A stretch of 64,000 nucleotides of DNA from Dimorphilus gyrociliatus. Its lineage: Eukaryota; Annelida; Polychaeta; Dinophilidae. A program made the translations under genes and the position numbers. The stretch spans positions 2,599,891 to 2,663,890 of the forward strand of contig CAJFCJ010000002.1 of the NCBI GenBank assembly GCA_904063045.1. Direction: 5' to 3'. This document shows positions 10,801 through 22,685 of this stretch, one piece after another. A model generated the notes under the pieces. It had not been told where the DNA came from and ran no database searches. It worked only from the letters and a program-made list of their open reading frames with translations. Numbering within the stretch: the first letter of the stretch is position 1; every line of letters begins with the position of its first letter.

Positions 10801-13800
10801 TTCCATTACCCTTTTCAGGATAACAGATTTTTTTCTAAAGGAAAAAAGCGTATGTTAAAATTTCGCACCGATTTAATCCTCTTCGACTTTCAATAAAAGG
10901 TGTTAAAAAAAGTATAATGGGAAAAATTTTAAAGGAGGAAGACTAAAGTTAGGTTTAAGTAGTTTCAATAAAAAACCTCAGCCAACTTTTTTATGCTAAA
11001 CTTACTTTGGACAAGTGGCTAGCGACCTTGCTTATGTCCTCTTAAAGGGTAGAGTAAAATTTACATCCTTAAAAAGCCTTTTGGTAAAAGGAAAAGGGGC
11101 AGGTGTATAGGCCGCCTCTTTATTTAAACGGAAAGCCGATATGTGGTCCACTGGACGGTAAAATAGCCGCTTCAACGTCCACGCACAAGCAGAATAAGTA
11201 ATAAGGGCTATCGTAATATTTCGTTTTATTTCTCACACTTTCTTGAATTTAGGTTACATCGAATGACCCAAGGGAAAGATACGCACTCAACAAATTATAG
11301 TAATCTAAACTAAATGACGCCCGCCCCGATAAGAATCTACCAGCGTCGATTAGATCGGACAATAAGTAAAGGTATGCGAACGGAACGCCATAGCCCGATG
11401 ACCTTAGAAAGAAACCGAATAGGAAATCGTCAAATACGTCAATATTTTTAGAAACCGTGCGCGTGCGTGTTCGCCTTAAAAGGTGGCGAGAGACGGAGAA
11501 AAAGAAAGGTGGCAGGATAAAAGAATATATAAAAGAAAAGTAGCCGTCGGTCACATTATAGGAGCAGGTGAAAAATGTCCGTTATATGCGTTTTAATTAA
11601 CGCAATGCTGGTAATTATTTTTACTAAAATCCCTAAACGTCAACGACGCTCATCCTCCGAGGTATTATGTACTTTCTCTGCAAAAATTTTCACCTGTCCA
11701 CGTCTTCCCGTCCTCCCCTTTTTCTCATCCCCTTTACTTATCTATATTTTCTTTTCACTTGTACCTCCTACAAATGTTAGCCGTTTTAAATCTTCACCCA
11801 CGTCTCATATTTTCTTTCTCTAGAGCGTGCATGTGGGCTCAGTAATGGCCATTTTCATCAAACTATACAAAGAAGTATCCGTAGATAAACATAATTTATT
11901 GCGAGCTTTCTTACAGTTTCTTAACACCTTTTTCTGAAAACAGACCGCTGGCAGTCCCCATACTTTATAACCTATATAGTTAGGCTTCGGTAATGGTAAT
12001 ATAAAACTTTTCGACCGCCCCTCCGAATAAAAAAAAGTGAAAGAAACAAAAGAAAACACTATACCGCGTGATCATATTCAATAATGAGTGACGGTTGAAA
12101 CGACATGCCTTTCCCCGAAGATTTACAACTCTGGATAAATATTTCGTTAGAAGCGCCGCTTAACAGACCATGTTAGTAATTGGATCCCTCGAGGCATACG
12201 AAAACGTACCGTATGGTCTAGGTCCTCAGTGAACAAATAATTAAAAGGTTGTTACGTAAGCCTAAAAGCGGGGAGTGATCTTGGGAAAAGTAACACAGAG
12301 AATTTTTGGCAATACCACCTGCAAAAACTAGATTTCGATAATGATATATTTTCTAAAGCGTATCAGTTGTCGATTTAATTTAATTACAGACAAGGTTTTT
12401 TTGTGGCGAATAAAAAACCTGTCCATTCAAAAAAAAGCGTGCCCTACCAGTTAGTAATTAAACAGTTCAAAATGATAAAAAATAGTCTAACTTCAAGCCA
12501 AGTAAATAAAAAGAATTAATTTTTTTCCATTATTCATTAATAGTATGACCTTTTTATCAAAGTACTTTTGCCGACAAAATAGGTATGATTAAAGTTTAAT
12601 GGATTCGAAAACTCGTACAGCACTTCAAGTCGTATTTCAAGATTCACTACAACGGCCTATTTAAGGGGTGGGTGAAAAAAAACAAGTATAAATTAGCAAT
12701 AAATTATGCATCGCGTCCCTTTTCTATCACCTAATTCAAAAAAAAAGCTGTCCACCCTCTACTCAAATAGGCCATATTCTACTTAACGAGCAACGGATAA
12801 GTGGCTTATAACTGGTCGGGAGGAAGCGGCTTATGAAGAGCAGGCCTCTGTATCGGCGTTGAAATCGCCGCTCCCAGTTAACGGTGTTAGAAAATTGACG
12901 CGTATGGTAGCAGATGGCGGTGCCTGATATGCGCACCGGAACTTTTGACGAGTTTTAAACGGTGCCTGCGTCGTAAAAAAAATCGGCTTCGGCAAACAAG
13001 AGACGACTAAACGATCCGTAAAGATCGGTGAAAGTTCAAACGTTATAGGGCGAAAAGGAAAACCGGCTTACTGGCTGTAAAAATACTCGCTCTAACAGAA
13101 CCATCTGTCACCGAATTATACATAGATTTCTACCAATTCTCTATTAGGGGAATAATGGTAGGGGGTGGAGAAGTAGTGGAAAGAGTAGAAAAAAATTAGT
13201 AGAAAAAATAGCTCACCTGGCATACTTCCGGCTCTTCCATACTGTTGGGAGGACAAACTGCGAACACTAAGGACCGATTGTGCTTTCGAACTCAAGATAT
13301 TGCTGGATGTACTGTATAATATTTGAATTTAATTAGACTTGAATATCATAAAAGGGGAGAAATTTGATAGGACTTTAGAATCAGATCAAGCGTACACGGC
13401 AGGCTGATTAGTTTCGTACACCTCTATTATGCATACTTACATGCGTATTCTCTTTCCATTTTTACATTTAGTGAATACGTATTATTTAATAGTTTTGTAT
13501 AAATTAAGTCTATTACAAGTCGGCTGAGATAAATCGGAATACGATTAGAATAAAAATCTCAAGCTCGCCCGCAGTAAAAACGTCCTACGAATCGGCATTT
13601 CATCAAACAGGGAGAGGCGATTGAATAATAATTACGCAACTCAAGAAAATTTCATCTCACCCTGGTTTCGATTGCAATCGTTCTTTTTCTCAAGTAGTTT
13701 CGAAAAGAATAAAGAGATGGATACATTGAAACTTACCTAAATCCTCTCGATTGAACTTCTAGAACTTGGCTAAGTACAGCTTCCTGCTCCGTCATAGCTC

Positions 13801-15363
13801 GCTTCAAGTTTTGTTTAGTGACACCATCATCTTCTGATACTAGATCAATGGGTTTATTGCCATCATTATCTTCAATTAGAGGGTTAGCACCGTTAGTTAT
13901 AAGTATTTCGACGACTCTCTGAAATTCATTTCTGGCAGCAAGATGAAGAGGCGTTTCACCCCTACCGTTTCTTGAGTTAACAAATGCTCCAGCCTCTATC
14001 AATGCCCTAGCCACTTCGGCAAAATCATCTTTTGATTTCATTCCGAAATTGTCGTACTCTCTTATTACACAACAATGCAAGGGAGTCTCACCCTCTGAAC
14101 ACTGTAGGTTCATATCAGCTTTCAGATGATCGAGTAAAACGATAACTTCCTCAATATGTCCTTGCTCGCATGCAATATGCAATGGAGCTTTTTCTCGTCC
14201 TTCCTCATCACACGTAACTTTGGAATTCACACCAACGTCATGCTGAACAAATAATCTGACCAAACCTACATGACCCTCTTCGGCAGCTATATGCAAGGGT
14301 ATTGCACCATATGGTCCACCCTTGTACAAGTCGGCTCCATACTGATGCAATAATTTTACTAATTCGATATGACCAAATCTAGCTGCCATGTGAACTGGTG
14401 AGTCTTCAAATTTATCTTGTAAGTTTACATTTGCGCCCTTCATGCAAAGTCTTTTGGCCATTTTATAATCAGCTCCCATTATAGCGTAATGTAAAGCCGT
14501 TCTCCCTTTATGGTTTCGTACATCTGGATCAGCTCGTAAAGCCAATAATTCATCAACAGTCTGATATAATTGACGTTTAACGGCTACTATAAGCAAAGTA
14601 ATAATCTTTTGCTTCCTTCCGTCGCCCCTCTTGTGGACGAAGTTGACGTCTATACCATGGTTGTTTATAAAGTAGCAAATGAGCGTCGGATCGGGCAGCT
14701 GCGTGGCTAGTATTAGTGGACAATCGACGTTTTCGGACGCCATGTGCTTGATGTCGGATGTTAGAAGGTCATGGATTTTATTGCGACTATGAATGTTTTG
14801 TATTAAAATATCGTGGACCTGAAGACGAAATATAAATTAATATTAATTTTTAAAATTTCAAATATAAAACCAATCCTACAAATAGTAAAAATGTTTAACT
14901 GTAACATTTTTGAATTGAATATATTAAGCCTATAGAAATATGTTCAGAATATTTTCTTAAACTCTTTCTAATAGTATAGTTAAATTTGAAAAAGAATGTT
15001 ATTTTTTTTACAGTGTGAATCGGTAATGGCCGTTATCGATGCATTAAACGTGAAAATTTTTCAACGAAAACGAGAGGTCAGTAACGAAGCGTGAAAATTC
15101 GCTTATGAACGGGTGACGCATTCGCGCGACACCCATCTTACAATTAATAGATATTTTTGCCTTTCAAAAATATATATCATTCACGTAACAGGCGTTTACG
15201 ATACTGTCTACACATTTTTTTCCTTTAACAATATAAACCATATACCGTTTAAAAAACGATTCTTTAAAAGATAAATGATAAAAAAATATGAATAGCTTAC
15301 CTTTTTACGATCATTCTTCTGTATAGCAACCAGGAGCGGTGGTCCATGCGTCTTTTTTCCCAT
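4806..15363 (-). CDS. Ankyrin-repeat / PDZ-SH3-GUK (ZO-like MAGUK) protein
   Basis: Probable cell-junction scaffold. Coding exons: 15301-15363, 13737-14818, 13217-13311, 8487-8776, 4902-8228, 4806-4826; total 4878 bases (1625 aa), every junction in phase. The first exon lies behind an acceptor, so a 5' UTR exon is expected upstream. Residues about 70-365 are six to seven ankyrin repeats (GRTALHYAI, DSPVHMAARFGHIELVKLL, APLHIACEQGHIEEV, GETPLHLAAR). A Ser/Arg-rich linker and Gln/Pro-rich region follow. One PDZ (about 945-1020, GVFV and AAEAGLREGDEILAVN), an SH3 (about 1037-1093, GDIFHVTDTM, GFIPNNSRAEQ) and a degenerate guanylate kinase domain (about 1147-1304, AYERV, VILLGPFAG, no P-loop GxxGxGK) match ZO-1/2/3 PDZ3-SH3-GUK closely. 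A Gln/Met/His-rich tail carries a tandem repeat; the last exon encodes RKETDL, a class I PDZ ligand. Not seen: ZO PDZ1, PDZ2 and ZU5. The ankyrin fusion is unusual. Confidence 0.85.
5094..5388 (-). repeat. 21-bp minisatellite coding for (HQPQMQQ)n
   Basis: About 14 head-to-tail copies of a 21-base unit, in frame in the tail of the ankyrin-ZO protein. The inner copies are nearly identical; the edge copies carry substitutions (Leu or Glu in place of Gln). The unit length keeps frame, so copy-number change would alter tail length without frameshift. It also opens long spurious frames on the other strand. Confidence 0.95.
8777..13216. other. 4.4-kb intron of the ankyrin-ZO gene
   Basis: No exon with matching splice sites and phase was found. 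The intron separates the ankyrin part (and one short linker exon) from the PDZ-SH3-GUK part. It contains CpG-rich, GC-richer patches, most marked at about 9890-10080, several pyrimidine-rich tracts, and one AGATGGCG motif at 12912. Confidence 0.6.
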
Positions 15364-16396
15364 GATTTCAACGGTTTTATGACAATCTGAATTGAACAAG
15401 AATAAAAATAATATTAAAGTTGTTGAACTAAAGTTTCTTTAATTTTAAGTTACAAAAACAGAAAGAGAAATTAGTATTTTTCATTTTTCCGTACATTTTA
15501 TAAATTCTAAATCCATTATCACAGATTCGAATGGCCTCGAAAATAAATCTGCATAAACTCTTATACAAGCACAAGCATTATTCGTAAGTTTCATATCCGT
15601 GGAACGGTCTTGAGATTCCGAATGACGGCACGTGCGCCGTTCCTCAACGCCTAAGCTCCGCCTACGGGCTCGTCGAATCAGCTGCGTTCAAATCACTCAA
15701 GCCGATTTTTACACGCACGAATTCATGATACATCTAGAGTTTTTTTACTTCTTTGGGAAACGACACTGATAGGCCATTCATACCTTTCCTATTTCATTTC
15801 AAAAGAAAACGGTCGTTCGGATCGGTTAACCGCAATTATTTAACGATTGTCAAAAAAATGATTATAGACCTCGTTGAGAAAAAAATTGTTCTCTTTTTCC
15901 GAACTAAAGAAAAAAGAGGGCCGACAATCATTTTTCATCGACAACTACGGAAATGGAGATTGGACGATGAGTGGGGAATTTTGACAAATTGAATCTACGT
16001 TACTCTCACTAAAAATTTTTCAAGTAGACAGTAATACCGTCTAATTGTTTGGGTGTTGGATAACATTCCTTTCGGAGAAAAGGTGAGTTCGAAATAAATG
16101 AATGAAAATAATAAGAATAAATAAAAACACGTCGTATGCTGCAATATGATCACCAAACATAACAAGGTCGTGACGATGCACTTTTTATACATTTAAAAAA
16201 ATGTTTATTCTCATACCAGAAGTCATGATCCTTCTATAGGTTTTTGGTAAACTTTGAAAAAGTTAGCGTCCGATACCTGGCATTCGACCGTTATGATATT
16301 TACAAAAGCAATCAAGCACTGGCCTTTAGGCTTTTTGGGACAATCGTAAAAACTTTTAATATTTTATGTTTCGCATCAAACTCTTCTTCCCTTTGA

Positions 16397-16412
16397 ACTG
16401 CGCCATCTACTG
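16397..16412 (-). promoter_or_regulatory. CTCF-core-like motif (AGTAGATGGCGCAG on - strand)
   Basis: Non-coding copy of the recurrent AGATGGCGC core, which resembles the conserved AGRKGGCGC core recognised by animal CTCF. Assignment is by motif only. Confidence 0.3.
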
Positions 16413-16763
16413 ACAAAGTACTCAGCTATTCAAGTTAGCAAAGCTAAGTGTTTTCGTTCGAGTGACAAGAGTTTAATTAAAAGATTCACGTAGGGGATGC
16501 TGCGGGGCATTATCTACTCTACAACAGATCATGTTAGCATACTCATCAACTTTAAGATGCTTATTGATTCTTCTTTTTCAAAAGGCCGAACTATTAGTAT
16601 ACTATATATATTTTAATTGATAAAATAAAATGACTTGAAATATTACTCAAATATTAAGTCAATCTAAAAATAATAAACCGTTAGAACTTATCAAAGAGTA
16701 AGAGTAAAAGTTTTCATTACTAGAGTAAATTTTTATCACCTGTAATGAAAAGCTTCAGGCGAT

Positions 16764-16784
16764 TATATATATATATATATATAT
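16764..16784. repeat. (TA)n microsatellite
   Basis: Ten or more uninterrupted TA units. Confidence 0.9.
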
Positions 16785-17882
16785 TTCTTTTACAATAGTA
16801 ATTTGTGAAGAACGAATAATTATTTACGCTTTCATGATTTTAATAAGGTCTATAAATATAGTGTAAATATTATAATAAACAAGACAATATCCCTAAAATC
16901 AAAAAAGAAAACTTTAAAAATAGAAATCGAATTTTTTACTGATTAGATAGGAAGTATAAACAGGTACATACTGCTTCTAATTATAACAATAGTATTTTGT
17001 TCTATTTAGGTTTAAAGATTTAAAGTCTTGCATCATCATGACGTAGCTATGATATAGTAAATATTAATCAGAGTATAAATTCTAACATATAGGTTTGCCA
17101 ATTAGTAAAATATTACATATAACAGTACAGGAAAAACCAATAATTACATCTCATTATAAAATCACTAGAGCAAGTAACTCTAAACTTTTACAAAATTGGT
17201 TGTTTTGCTAATATAATTTAACTAGGTTGAGAAGTTTAACTCTTGAATTTACTATAACAGCATGTATTCTATCTTTTTATCTCAATAAAAATTATTCTAT
17301 TTGCTTAACTAGGTGAAAAGTGAAAGGTTAAAATTAGATTGTAGTACGCTGACGCTGATAAGGTAACAGGATTTGATGAGTTATTTTTCATGTTAGTAAT
17401 TCAGCCATATTTATATTTATTTTTATAATTGCTCTTACGCTTCAATATTATTCACAAAAGGGAACTCTTGATTTAGGCCTAGAGTTCAGAATTATTCATA
17501 TTTTCGCTCTTTTAATTTTTAATAATAAATTAAAAAAGCTAGCTATATAACTGATCGAGTAGAGCTATGAAAATAAATAAAGAAAACTTACTTAAACAAA
17601 GCGGTTATTTCAAATAATTTCTAACAAAGACAACAAGAGCAGTTGTATAGGTGAAAGAGAGCGTAACCGTTAGTTATGCTTCTATCTTCTTCACGATTCC
17701 TCGCCGCTAAAGTCACTGATACTTCCTGATTAAAATTATCTGAGCAAATTCGATTATTCCAGGCAGAAAATTCGCTTTTTAATTCAAATAATATCGACTA
17801 AAATAGACAAATTAAAGGGGACTCCCCAGAATCTAAAACGAGGCGCACCTGGATCACGTGAGTAACGTTTTTACAGGTAACT

Positions 17883-17896
17883 CTAGATGGCGCTAT
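17883..17896 (+). promoter_or_regulatory. CTCF-core-like motif (CTAGATGGCGCTA)
   Basis: Among the best matches in the window to the CTCF core (AGATGGCGC followed by TA), 112 bases beyond the V-ATPase subunit d stop codon, between two same-strand genes. Motif evidence only. Confidence 0.35.
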
Positions 17897-18007
17897 TTAT
17901 TCAAATTTAAAGACTACAGTTTATATTCAGAATAAGTACAATTTTTAAATATATATGGAAATTAGCATTTAGAATAAATTTCGGATATGCAATAATGGAA
18001 TAACTGT

Positions 18008-19398
18008 CTAAAATATGGGAATGTAAGAATCAATCTTTGCTCTGTGTCGTTGTGCAATACACTCCGAAATCCAAATAATATTCCGGCACTCTTGTTCTTT
18101 TAATTTGACATAGGCGTAGAATACACCAAAATTGAATTGCTGCATAAAAGCGTTCTTCATTAAGTTCACTTCATGTTCAAAGAATTTATCTTCTAAGGTT
18201 TTATCTCCTGGATTTGTGCCTGCGCCATCAAATAATTGTCTATATTCCTGTGAAAAAGTTGACAATTTGATTTAAATTGTTCGATACAGAATGAGCCAAT
18301 ACATTTTCTAATACATTTTCATAACTTACTGCGTAATAATCAGCAACTGCTTTGACTTGATCATAATCATCGGCTTTTGCTAAGGATGCTAAACCATCTG
18401 GATAAAGTTTTCCACACTTAGGATATAGTTTTGCTCTGTCTTCCTTAGCTAGTTCCGTTCCGAAAGAGTTGATTGTTATAATGAAAGCTCTTCTGTCTGC
18501 TTCCAACTAGAACAAAAGTTTTTCTGTAAAATACAATGAATAACTAATTTAAATGCATACCGCAAGAGCATCGCACATAACATCAGCTGTTGAACCACCT
18601 AGCTCCTTACAGAAATCATAAAAGTCTTCCAAATATGCCTTGTAAAGTGTGTTTCGAATAATTTCAATATTCATTTCGTCTAAATCTTGCTCAGAAATGC
18701 AGTCAATAAAGTAAGGAGCTAGAGGAGTATCGACTAGTACAGCATTGTATAATTCGGCAGGAGTGGAAGCTATATGAATAGCCTCCATTTGTTCGAAACT
18801 GCCCAGAGGATGACATTTAGGAATAAGTTCAGAGATTGAACGTTGATGTAAGGTTCCCGTAATGAGTAGAATAATGTTATCGATCATATAACTGTATCTG
18901 TTATAAAATTATGAATTTGTTTCTTAGTCAGTTTGTCTAACAATAATAACTGTTATTAAAAATAATTCTTTTAAAATCATAAAATTATAATTTGTAAGTA
19001 TTTAATAAATATAGATGAATACATAAGTGGGGTTCAACTTACGTGATATAATCCAAAAACGTTGACAATGGCTCAACAGCTTGGTTTCGAACATGCGTAA
19101 ATTCATCAACTAATTTCTCTTTCAGTTTATCATCAATAACCGATACACCTAAAGGACTGGCTTCGTTAGCTAAAAAGCTACCATAATCCGTGCTTTGAAG
19201 ATGAAGTTTTAAATCTATGACATTCAAATTGATTAAGCAATATTAAAGATGATAAATAATTTGTAACACACCTTCCAGTGTTTCGCACTGTACTAAATTT
19301 AAGTAATCTCCTTGTTTCAAAATACCTGCCTTAAAGCCACGACACAGACCTTCTAGGTACCCATTGTTAATGTTAAAATATAAATCTGACAATGACAT
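18008..19398 (-). CDS. ATP6V0D1: V-type H+-ATPase V0 subunit d
   Basis: Peripheral subunit d of the membrane sector; it couples the V1 rotor axle to the c-ring in organelle acidification. Exons 19272-19398, 19043-19214, 18561-18897, 18330-18506 and 18008-18247 sum to 1053 bases: 350 aa, against about 351 in human. Phases match at each junction. Nearly the whole protein aligns by eye to the animal family: [91 protein letters not shown], and the terminus [20 protein letters not shown] followed by a YIPIF end. The first coding exon sits 390 bases from the start of the divergent POP1, so the two probably share a bidirectional promoter. No anomaly seen. Confidence 0.97.
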
Positions 19399-19788
19399 CT
19401 TGACAAACTCGAGAATAACTTCTAAAGTTCTTGTTCGAAAATGTAAATCAAGATGGCTGAATCACATGACAAGATCGGAAACGGAAGTCAAACTATGCCT
19501 ACAATCGTAATGTAGTTTGTTACTTTTTTGAAGTAAATTGCCGAATAAATATTTGTTAAGTTGTTATAATTTCCTCAAATATATTTAAATCTATATCTGA
19601 AACTTGTTAGTACAGAATTCGCTATACGATTCGTCTGTTATTCTGACTACACTATAAAGTTTTCTTTTAGTTATTATTAAATTATATAACCCTCAATTAT
19701 CGCTCTTTAACAGCACTCTTGGAAACATGCATTTTCATTAACTGGTTGCAAATTATTTTTCAGACATACGTTTTCACAAAGCTTAACA
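19399..19788. promoter_or_regulatory. Shared upstream region of ATP6V0D1 and POP1
   Basis: 390 bases between two divergent start codons. AT-rich, without an obvious TATA box placed for either gene. Bidirectional promoter function is inferred from head-to-head layout. Confidence 0.5.
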
Positions 19789-22685
19789 ATGTCGGATAGA
19801 AAGCGAAAAACAATAGAAGTAGAGGGGAATAAATTGAAAAAGAGACAAAAAAAGTCTAATGAAACTGATGGAAAACTTAATGAAACGGCGACAGGTAATC
19901 TGCTAAGAAATGTTATTTTTACTGTCTTATCTAGACGTTATACCAATTTATTGACATTTCCCTTGCTTTTAAATACCAATCTCCGAGGAAGTTTGAATTT
20001 AAATTTCTATTTGACTTTTGTACAATTTTAATTGAACGAAACTAAATACCATTTAAAAACAGGGGAAAATTTGAAGTCTACTTAATGAAACTTTACTGTT
20101 TTCTAATAGAAATTAAAGTTATGAAATATGTTGAAAGTCGTGCAATGGAACTTTCAAACATGATGCTTGCGTGTAACCGTATAAAGCAAAATAAAAAAGT
20201 TACTCAAATGCTTCCAAATCATATGAGAAGACGGGCAGCTAGTCATAACGCAAAGAGACTTCCACTCAGATTGAGAGCTGCGGCTGAGAAGAGCGTAAAT
20301 TCTTTGCTATTCCTTTTATTTGTTATGCTCCTCAGATCTATTAAAATTACTTGTACAGATGGAACAATCTCAGCCAACGAAAACTAAACGTCCATCAAGA
20401 AGGCATCGGCGAAGACCAAAAAATTTACTGGCAGCCTATTTAAAAAGGCAACAGAGTAAATTTTGGTTGGAGACGCATATATGGCACGCCAAGAGATTTA
20501 AAATGATGGAAATGTGGGGTTATAAAATTCCTTTAAAGCCAAGTGACAAAGGGAAAAGAGCAGCGTACAGAGCTACAAAAAGGAACTGCACAATTCAAGT
20601 TAGTTACATTTAAAGTACATTCACTCATCAAATCTACAAAATCTTTTGTTAGGATATATCTTATTATGAGTGCATTCAAGTAAGTGGACGACAAGAGGAT
20701 ATTACTTCCTGTCTTCTTCCATTATTTAGCGAGAAGACTGGTTCGTACTTACTATAAAGAATGTCTTGGTAACCTAATCATTTCATCACGTCGTTATAGG
20801 TTTGACCTTAAAAGCAAAATCATTGATGAAGGGTAATCGGGAGGGTATGGCGAGCATTTTTAAGAAGAATTCATATCCTTTTAAGTCTCTAGGATTGATA
20901 AGATTTCTGTGGGATCCTTGCGAAAATTTATCATTAAATTCAGAGCGAAAATTATGGATTTTTGTCCACCCTTCCTCAGTGGTTGAAACTATGAAAGAGG
21001 TTTTGGATTGTTGCTGCATACCATATTTAGATGACTATGAGGCGTACAACGAAAAATTAAAGAAGAAATCTTCATCCTTATCGAGTACATTCTTACATCA
21101 TAAATTCTTTTGTTCGAGAAAGTTTCATAACGCGAAAATTTCAATTGATTGTTTCGACAACAAACTGAATAGATTTAGATTGACTGGTCCTCTATCAACT
21201 AAAATTTTGAAAAAAGTTTTCCGTAGTATTGATATAAAATTTGAAAGTGGGGAAAATGAATATTGGTGGAGTAAATATTATGAATCAAATATAAATAAGG
21301 ATATATTTAACAAACAGAAATCTTATTTTAATTCTTCTCTGGAGAGTATGGCAGATGGCGGTGTTTTAGGGTTAGTAATTGGTGATCCTAGACTTAAGTC
21401 AGCAAAAGCTGATGATAATTTAGAAGAGGGAGAGTCCGAAGCTCTTCTGTCAGAATGTGCACCTGAGAACGTTCACATTTCGCCCCTGTGGATTGATGAC
21501 GTAAGGAAGCAGCTGAGAAAAAAAATCTCCGATGGTGATTTAAATAAACTAAAAGAAAAGATTACTGTACCCGGTAAGTGAATATTTCTTGTTGATATCT
21601 TCATGTTGAGTTTATATGCAAATGTTATTTTCAGATGCGCAAGTAGAATTAGGAACTAATGAATCCCGAATTCCTGTCATTCTTATTTATCGATCAGGAA
21701 AAAGAGTAAGAAGAGATCAAAATCATAATTCATTTTTCAATGGTGCTTCTTCCCTTCTTGGATATACGAGCGGATGGGATTTGATAATACCCAGCGCATG
21801 GGGAATGCCTTTTTGGATGTCATTTATTTATAATGGATGTCGAGCAGTAGGGTTGGAAGAATTCGAGAGAAGGTAGATAAGTTGTCAATTTTTAATCAAT
21901 TTCTTAAAATGAAAATTCTCTAACGCTATTTTAACAGCCAGGTTCTCAATCGTAATCTTCTATACCCTAATCTCCAACCAGATACTTTAGCTGGCGAAGA
22001 CCTTGAAAATGTCTATTTTAAAGAACACAACGATAAACATTTACGTATGCCACCAGCCAAACGTCCTAATTATGAAAAACTGCAAAGCTATTCACCATTT
22101 AAATGTCCCTGGCAAGAATTGATAAATATATGGAACAATAAGGAATCCGATTCGTTCTACGTCCTTAGAGATAGATTTTTACTAAAGCAAATAGATAACT
22201 TATTGAAGCCAGCATCAAAAAGAAATCTTTTTGTTTGTGACAAAGAAGTCAGAAATCGCCTAAGCTTATCCCTTCAGGAGATTGCTAAAGGAAACGAATC
22301 GTGTTTAGTACCTGTACAAATTGATGCTATAAACAGAGGATGCTGCGAAAGCCTTTCAATGATTTGCATACCAGACAAGCCGGATCTAAAAAAGATGCTT
22401 GAAAAATCCGATTATTTTGGACCAGCAGAAACAATTGCAACAACAACTTCTACAAAAACTGCCATAAATATTAAACGGTCATCTAGAAAAATAATCGGGT
22501 ACATCGGACTTAACGGTGGAGGATATTGTTTTACAACCGGAAAAGGGTCAGGTATAGGCTTTGTCTGTTTAACCTCTCTAGCGGCTCTTCTCCAAGTTGG
22601 AAAACAGACATTAACACCAACAGTATTAATTAGGGATTCAAAAAGTTTGCAATATCGTTTTGGTAAACTAGCATGTTTAATATAA
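19789..22685 (+). CDS. POP1: POP1, RNase P/MRP protein subunit
   Basis: Largest protein of nuclear ribonuclease P and RNase MRP (tRNA 5' and rRNA processing); binds the RNA subunit. Exons 19789-19894, 20110-20294, 20359-20598, 20653-20740, 20800-21573, 21635-21872 and 21938-22685 sum to 2379 bases (792 aa), all in phase. The N-terminus is Lys-rich. The POP1 N-domain shows LPNHMRRRAASHNAKRLPLR and FWLETHIWHAKRFKM, both hallmark segments. The POPLD region shows IPVILIYRSGKR, SGWDLIIPSAWGMPFWMSF and YNGCRAVGLEEFERR. The C-terminal region has VPVQIDAINRGCCES and GYIGLNGGGYCFTTGKGSG, close to the family's terminal domain. It is shorter than human POP1 (1024 aa), mostly from shorter linkers. One AGATGGCG copy falls in coding sequence here. 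Confidence 0.95.

Larger units (their letters stand above)
15364..18007. other. Intergenic region upstream of the ankyrin-ZO gene
   Basis: An acceptor about 25 bases before the ankyrin-ZO start codon implies a non-coding first exon in this stretch. A CpG-rich patch at about 15590-15720 is a plausible promoter. The rest is AT-rich, with a (TA)n tract and two AGATGGCG motifs (16401 and 17885). No further coding exon is supported. Confidence 0.5.

Noticed and set aside
10504-12059. Several 64-101-codon frames in the same intron
   Set aside because: Hydrophobic or low-complexity products typical of T-rich DNA; no acceptor/donor pairs in the phase required by the host gene.
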